The notes under the pieces are model-generated. The model was not told where the DNA came from, made no database searches, and saw only the letters and a list, made by a program, of their open reading frames with translations. From positions 124,001 through 188,000 of the forward strand of contig CAZGSD010000001.1 in assembly GCA_964528305.1 (NCBI GenBank): DNA of 64,000 nucleotides, in the 5' to 3' direction. Source of the DNA: CAZGSD01 sp964528305 (GTDB lineage: Bacteria; Patescibacteriota; Gracilibacteria; UBA1369). Positions 59,760-64,000 of the stretch are shown here, one piece after another. Every line of letters starts with the position of its first letter. Position 1 is the stretch's first letter. The position numbers were made by a program, and so were the translations under genes.

Positions 59760-61059
59760 AGTTTCTGCTTTTTTTTACTGATTTGGTTTTTCCAGATTTG
59801 GCGATTGGAGTGTCTGGGGGAGTATTATCTTCGGCGATAGTGGTAAGGGGTGGCAATTCAAGACGATGCTGGGACTCTGGCTCAGCTGGTTGAGATTCAA
59901 CGAGCGAAGAGGCAGGAGGATTTTCTACTGTTGAAACTGGCGTGGCCTGCAGCTCGGACTCGAGACTGGCGATAGTGTCCAGGACTATGGCCGCAGAACG
60001 CTGCCAATTGAATTTACGGGCGTGATGAAAGCCTTTTTCCAGCAAGGTATTACGCAATTGTGGATTTTCAATCAGGCTGATGATGGCATCGGCAATTTTT
60101 GGTGAATTTTTGGGATCGATGAGCAAGCCGGCGTCTCCGATAACTTCCGGCATAGCTGAGACGTTGGAAGCGATCACTGGACAGCCGCTGGACATGGCCT
60201 CCAGTGGTGGGATGCCAAAGCCCTCATATAGAGAGGGGAAAACAAAAACTTCGGCGGCGTTATAGATATGATGTAAATCCTGATCTCCGACATAACCTGT
60301 GAAAATGACGTCTTCACCCAATTGATGTTCATGGACCAGACGATGCAACTCCTGCCATTGCCAGCCATTTTTCCCTACTATGACCAGTTTATATTCCGGG
60401 AATTTTCTTTTGACTATAACGAAACTTTTGATGAGGGCGGCAAAATTTTTGCGTGGTTCTAGAGTACCAACGCCCAGGATAAATTTTTCTGGTAATTGAT
60501 ATTTTTTGATAACTTTGGCGGTGTTGGCAGGCACAATTTCACGCGTGTAAATGTGGTGAGGCGCGCAGGGAACCTCGACAAAGAGAGATTTAGGGCGGTT
60601 AAACAGGCGGATAATATCGTTTTGGGTATTTTCGGAAACCACCAGGATGCGCGCTGATTTTTTTAAAGTGAGTCTGAGAGTTACTTTTTCAATCAAGACA
60701 GCTTTTTTGGAATGATTTTTGGGGAAAAGAAAAGCTACAGCGTCATGCACCACTGGCATGATTTTCAACCAGCGTGGAGCGAGGCTGGGAATAATATAAC
60801 TGGTGGGAGCCAGATAGAGGTCGGGGCGCAATAATTTCAGATCTTTGAGCACATTCAAATGCCATTTCAAACCATTACCACCGATTTGCCGAAATTCAAC
60901 ATTATCATAAGATGGAAAAGGTGATTTGGGTTGATGAGAATAAAGTATGTATTGATTATGCCTGTCCTGTGCCAACATCTCCCCTACCAAACCGAATGTC
61001 AAAAAACCTTTGCCCGCTTTTTCGCCGTCAGCATCGCGAATATCTATGGCAATTTTCAT
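59737..61059 (-). CDS. Family 4 glycosyltransferase with disordered tail
   Basis: 440 residues. GT-B fold with KIAIDIRD at the start, GVGTLEPRKN in the middle and the EGFGIPPLEAMSSGCPVIASN donor-binding signature. The last 75 residues are a Pro/Glu/Ser linker ending in a Lys/Ser-rich basic tail. Donor and acceptor sugars are unknown. It may add surface glycans. Confidence 0.9.
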   Translation of the reverse strand: MKIAIDIRDADGEKAGKGFLTFGLVGEMLAQDRHNQYILYSHQPKSPFPSYDNVEFRQIGGNGLKWHLNVLKDLKLLRPDLYLAPTSYIIPSLAPRWLKIMPVVHDAVAFLFPKNHSKKAVLIEKVTLRLTLKKSARILVVSENTQNDIIRLFNRPKSLFVEVPCAPHHIYTREIVPANTAKVIKKYQLPEKFILGVGTLEPRKNFAALIKSFVIVKRKFPEYKLVIVGKNGWQWQELHRLVHEHQLGEDVIFTGYVGDQDLHHIYNAAEVFVFPSLYEGFGIPPLEAMSSGCPVIASNVSAMPEVIGDAGLLIDPKNSPKIADAIISLIENPQLRNTLLEKGFHHARKFNWQRSAAIVLDTIASLESELQATPVSTVENPPASSLVESQPAEPESQHRLELPPLTTIAEDNTPPDTPIAKSGKTKSVKKSRNSKKAKSS

Positions 61060-61131
61060 ATTGTTCCTGAGGTATTAATCTAGTAAATTCTGGTAGTGTG
61101 ATGGTAATCGATTTCTGTTAATTTGTCACTA

Positions 61132-62103
61132 ATGAAAAATATACACAAAAATTTATGGGGAGGTTTGTCAAGCAGTCAGAAATTAAATTTGATTGGAGCC
61201 GGGCTGCTGATCATCAGTTTATTTTTGGACTGGTATAGCGATAAGGATATTTTCCGCAGTGGTGATAGTTATTCCGCCATGTCCGGGCCGCTTTATCTGG
61301 CTGGGGTGACTATGCTGGTGCTGGCTGGGGCTCATGTGCTGCTGACGTTGGCGCCGACACTGCGATTGCCGGTGTTGAAACATTGGTCGTCTAAAAAAAG
61401 TGGAGGTTGGCAAATGGCTGCTGGAGCGGCAACTATGTATTTGCTGATGCTGGTGAATTCGGTTTATTTTCATCCGCAATTTGGATTGAATATTTTGAGC
61501 AAACGCTCTGAAATAGGGGTAATTGTGGCGCTTTCTGCCACAGTGATGATGTGTCTGGGTGGGTATTTGGTTTGGCGGAAATCGGCGCAGGGAAATTCTT
61601 TGGCAGCGGCGGCTGTTGTAAAAATTGACGAAACTCCTGCTCCTGTGAGCGTGCCGGAAATTACAGCACGGGAAATGATAGCTCGGAATAGAGTACATCA
61701 GAGAGTCGAAGTTGCTCCGGCTGTTACTGAGCCACAGCCAATGATAGCACCGGAGAATATGCCGACGGTTGAGGTCTCAGCTACTTCGCCTGATGCTGAA
61801 AAAATGGATACTGTTTACAAAGTCGAACAAGATAGAAGTAAACTTTATGAGAATTTGCGCAAAACCATGCTGCGTGACACCATGACTCCACAACAACGTA
61901 AAAAGGAGCGAGCTAGAGAAAATCAAATTAATGCTTTTTCAGCTAATTTTGGGAAAGGGCAAAAACTACCTGTAAGTGCCCCCTCTGGTGGAGCTAGTGT
62001 GGGTGAATTGCAAGGAGCCCGTGAGCGGGTAGCGACGGTTGCGGCTGGCCAAGCGGCAACAACGGCCGTGAAGAAACCACAGATGTATCGCATGGATTTA
62101 TAA
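61132..62103 (+). CDS. Four-helix membrane protein with cytosolic tail, unknown
   Basis: 323 residues from ATG 61132 (a TTG at 61123 precedes it). Four membrane helices (about 20-35, 52-75, 95-118 and 126-147) are followed by a long, probably disordered hydrophilic tail with a charged helical part (about 225-270). No family recognised. It is followed 9 nt later by a small RG-rich protein, so the two may be functionally linked. Confidence 0.7.
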   Translation: MKNIHKNLWGGLSSSQKLNLIGAGLLIISLFLDWYSDKDIFRSGDSYSAMSGPLYLAGVTMLVLAGAHVLLTLAPTLRLPVLKHWSSKKSGGWQMAAGAATMYLLMLVNSVYFHPQFGLNILSKRSEIGVIVALSATVMMCLGGYLVWRKSAQGNSLAAAAVVKIDETPAPVSVPEITAREMIARNRVHQRVEVAPAVTEPQPMIAPENMPTVEVSATSPDAEKMDTVYKVEQDRSKLYENLRKTMLRDTMTPQQRKKERARENQINAFSANFGKGQKLPVSAPSGGASVGELQGARERVATVAAGQAATTAVKKPQMYRMDL

Positions 62104-62112
62104 TTTTTGTTT

Positions 62113-62517
62113 ATGAATAGAATGTCAGGAAATACAGATAGGCGCCGGGGGCGTGGCGGCAGCAGACCACCAGTCGGCCGCCGTGGAGACCGCCGTGGGT
62201 ATCGCCCCAGAGGTGGTGCGGCGGCTAATAGCCAGCCAGCAGACCAGAGCCCCATGCCCGAAGGAATGGTGTTTTATTGCAAGAGTTGCAAACAGATAGT
62301 GGATTACAAACCAACGGATTTTAATTTTAAATATCCCATTGAAAACTGCCTGAAAGAAAAATCTGATGCCCCGGCAGAAAAAAAGGCGGAGATGATGTGC
62401 GATTTGGCCTATGGCAGTGAGCGCAGCATCAAACATTATTATAAAATCAAAGATGATAGACTGGATGCGGAGCGGCGGGAGAGGGAGGAAAAGGCGGCGC
62501 GGGCGGATAAGTTGTAG
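62113..62517 (+). CDS. Small RG-rich protein with CxxC motif, unknown
   Basis: 134 residues from ATG 62113; a TTG at 62107 is less likely. The N-terminus (1-40) is Arg/Gly-rich (RRRGRGGSRPP), as in RNA-binding tails. It is followed by FYCKSCKQIVDYKP (CxxC) and two further Cys, and a charged helical C-terminus. A zinc-binding, nucleic-acid-related role is plausible. I recognise no named family. Confidence 0.65.
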   Translation: MNRMSGNTDRRRGRGGSRPPVGRRGDRRGYRPRGGAAANSQPADQSPMPEGMVFYCKSCKQIVDYKPTDFNFKYPIENCLKEKSDAPAEKKAEMMCDLAYGSERSIKHYYKIKDDRLDAERREREEKAARADKL

Positions 62518-62540
62518 GGGGATGATTTAAGTAGCTAATT

Positions 62541-62924
62541 ATGCCGAGACCCAGAGAAATAGATTTTGGTTTCATGTATGAAAGTCCCAAAATATGGAGA
62601 TTGAATATTCCAGATGAAGAAATTTCAATATCTGAATTAGAGTCTAACTTGGATATTCCTTATTTAGAAAAAGAAGCTACGGATGACTGGAATCTCACTT
62701 TAAGAGAATTAGTCACCAATCCAGAAAAAGAGCCTACTCACTATAGACGTGTTAAAAATGTGCAGCTGGAATATCCAATCGAAATTTATTTCTTTGAAGG
62801 ATCCTGGAAAATTTTAGATGGGGTACATCGATTTTGCAAAGCTATTCTTGAAGGAAAAAAGACAATCAGGGTAAGAAAAGTAACAGATGCTATGATCCCA
62901 AAGATTTTGAAAGATGATGCTTAA
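62541..62924 (+). CDS. ParB/Srx-like-fold small protein, unknown
   Basis: 127 residues. The C-terminal part, IEIYFFEGSWKILDGVHRFCKAI and then KKTIRVRKV, resembles the DGxHR core of the ParB/sulfiredoxin fold used by DNA-binding and nucleotide-handling proteins. The N-terminus is acidic. The gene is AT-rich compared with the window average, as is the next one. The function is unknown. Confidence 0.5.
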   Translation: MPRPREIDFGFMYESPKIWRLNIPDEEISISELESNLDIPYLEKEATDDWNLTLRELVTNPEKEPTHYRRVKNVQLEYPIEIYFFEGSWKILDGVHRFCKAILEGKKTIRVRKVTDAMIPKILKDDA

Positions 62925-63044
62925 ATTACCTACTTTGGATTATTTAGGCTGGATTTGGTTGTTACAGCTGAAATAACTTGATATCCCTAAAAACCATGGA
63001 TAAGTTGTAGTTAGGTTAAATATTATTCAATATTTTTATGAAAA

Positions 63045-63578
63045 ATGAACAAAATTATTACAATAATGTTAGTGATTAGTTCTATGCTTCTAACTGGCTG
63101 TGTTGGCAATCAAGAAAAACAAACAACTGTAATTAAAGAAAGGAATATCTTTGAACATGAACAATTTTCTATTGTATTACCAGCACCGTATACAGTAGAT
63201 GCCAATAGCATTCACCCCAAGAAAGAAAATGCTTTTCTCCCTATTGTTTTTGGCAGCTCAAAAGAAGAAATTGAAACAACTAAACTCCTAGAGTTTACAG
63301 AAGAGTGGTTCAAAAATTTATGTGACCAAACAGATGTTTGTGGCAAAATTATCAGTAGCGAGACTAAGATAATTGATGCTAACAATGCCCTCAAATTTAC
63401 TGTTCAATATCAAGGTAGAAGTCTGGAAGACAGGAATGGTTATCTAAATGAATATCATTATTCTATTCTGAAAGGTGGGAATCTCCTTCAGTTCTGGACA
63501 TCAGCATCTGATCTAGAAAATCCAGAAAAAATAAGCAAATCATTTGATGACATAATAGAGACTATCTTGTTTAAATAA
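63045..63578 (+). CDS. Predicted lipoprotein, unknown
   Basis: 177 residues. A signal peptide with a good lipobox, LLTGC (Cys19), makes it a lipoprotein and a likely LspA substrate. The mature part (FSIVLPAPYTV, IDANNALKFTVQYQGR) looks like the small lipoproteins that hold a single beta/alpha domain. No family is assigned. AT-rich. ATG 63045 is used; another upstream ATG (63038) is out of frame. Confidence 0.7.
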   Translation: MNKIITIMLVISSMLLTGCVGNQEKQTTVIKERNIFEHEQFSIVLPAPYTVDANSIHPKKENAFLPIVFGSSKEEIETTKLLEFTEEWFKNLCDQTDVCGKIISSETKIIDANNALKFTVQYQGRSLEDRNGYLNEYHYSILKGGNLLQFWTSASDLENPEKISKSFDDIIETILFK

Positions 63579-63619
63579 AGTGTTTTGGCATATCATCTAA
63601 TAGTGTGTATGGAGTGATT

Positions 63620-64000
63620 ATGAGAAAAAGAACTGTAAAAAATACAGCAAAAAACATCTTTAAAATAATGGAAAAGGAAAATTGTAGGCAAATAACTTTC
63701 CATTATAATGCAAAAACAGGACTAAAATTAATCTGGGTTGTTGATTCTATACCTGAAAAAAGAGACAAAGACGGAAAACTGACGCAAGAAGTTTCTGCAT
63801 CTGGTGGAACGAGATTTGCACATAAAGATGCCGATATCGCTTTACAAGATGCTTTGAAATTAGCAAGGGCTATGACTAGAAAAGCCAGTGTCCTCGGAAT
63901 AGAAGAGGGAGGATGTAAAGCAGTTGCTTTAGCAACTACCAAAAAGAGTATGAAGTTTTTGCGTTCCATAGGGGATTTTATTCAAATTCATAAAGGATTA
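63620..64000 (+). CDS. Glu/Leu/Phe/Val dehydrogenase, N-terminal part (cut by window edge)
   Basis: From ATG 63620 the frame is open to the end of the window (127 codons). SGGTRFAHKDADIALQDAL and the LARAMTRKASVLGIEEGGCKA segment match the dimerisation domain of the Glu/Leu/Phe/Val dehydrogenase family, where the Lys in GG-x-KA binds substrate. Full-length members run about 350-450 residues, so most of the protein, including the NAD-binding domain, is missing. A GGAG lies 6 nt before the start, again unusual here. The gene is AT-rich and may belong to an acquired segment that starts near 62.5 kb. Confidence 0.75.
   Translation, partial: MRKRTVKNTAKNIFKIMEKENCRQITFHYNAKTGLKLIWVVDSIPEKRDKDGKLTQEVSASGGTRFAHKDADIALQDALKLARAMTRKASVLGIEEGGCKAVALATTKKSMKFLRSIGDFIQIHKGL

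Noticed and set aside
1..64000. UGA recoded as glycine, as in Gracilibacteria and Absconditabacteria
   Set aside because: recF, thrS, lexA and other genes end at TGA at the expected length, and no in-frame TGA is needed inside any gene.
1..64000. CRISPR array, rRNA operon, prophage or insertion sequence
   Set aside because: No regularly spaced repeats, no rRNA-like sequence, and no transposase, integrase or phage structural gene were seen.

Overview
The window reads as a chromosomal segment of a candidate-phyla-radiation (Patescibacteria) bacterium. The pointers are the DUF4012/DUF3352 surface-protein pair, a ThrRS without its TGS domain, a short AlaRS without the C-Ala domain, a DUF5673-like protein heading a cluster of large lineage-specific envelope proteins, rpsF-rpsR without ssb between them, and almost no Shine-Dalgarno sequences in front of otherwise convincing genes. 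Promoters look like ordinary sigma-70 type (TTGACA/TTGCCT, about 17 bp, TATAAT, often with an extended TGn). TGA ends many genes (recF, thrS, lexA), so the standard bacterial code applies. I cannot assign a class or species.

Layout. 1-7.3 kb: a truncated PrsW-type protease, recF, an HNH protein, an AT-rich methyltransferase, thrS, and a hairpin-rich stretch around a small membrane protein with an untypical strong ribosome binding site. 7.4-17.4 kb (minus strand): a five-gene operon of a small DUF5673-like membrane protein, two anchored proteins, a VirB6/TrbL-like polytopic protein and a 1278-residue soluble protein. 17.6-24.7 kb: rpsF-rpsR, a LysM-M23 peptidase behind a structured leader, yidD, an Smr protein, uppP, a family-2 glycosyltransferase, an MscS channel and an SPFH protein. 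24.7-28.2 kb: a leader with a 39-codon ORF and terminator before an MFS transporter, a RelBE-like toxin-antitoxin pair, a polytopic membrane protein and lspA. 28.3-33.8 kb: a PP2C-like phosphatase, then ftsW-murG-glycosyltransferase-LemA in overlapping order.

33.8-40.5 kb is a DNA-repair block: lexA with a palindromic operator filling the spacer of its own promoter, two small basic ORFs, mutS, mutL and a YbaK-type deacylase. 40.5-47.7 kb carries exported and surface proteins (two anchored beta-rich proteins, DUF4012, DUF3352, an anchored HExxH metallopeptidase). 47.8-52 kb has alaS, a thioredoxin-like ferredoxin, a small lipoprotein, tRNA-Glu(CTC), tRNA-Val(GAC) and a zinc-finger-less dnaJ. 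52.2-59.1 kb holds an ECF-type sigma factor followed 2 bp later by a 2109-residue transmembrane alpha-2-macroglobulin. 59.1-64 kb has a dolichol-kinase-like protein, a glycosyltransferase, small conserved proteins and an AT-rich end with a ParB-like protein, a lipoprotein and the start of a Glu/Leu/Phe/Val dehydrogenase.

The most interesting candidate system is the sigma-factor/alpha-2-macroglobulin pair. The giant protein has a cytosolic N-terminus that resembles an anti-sigma domain, one membrane helix, then Ig-like and macroglobulin domains outside. This suggests a surface sensor that controls a sigma factor. Other leads are structured RNA leaders (18.43 and 24.73 kb), a repeated long hairpin (6.35 and 20.04 kb), an interleaved-repeat element (2.2 kb), and the five-gene envelope cluster.
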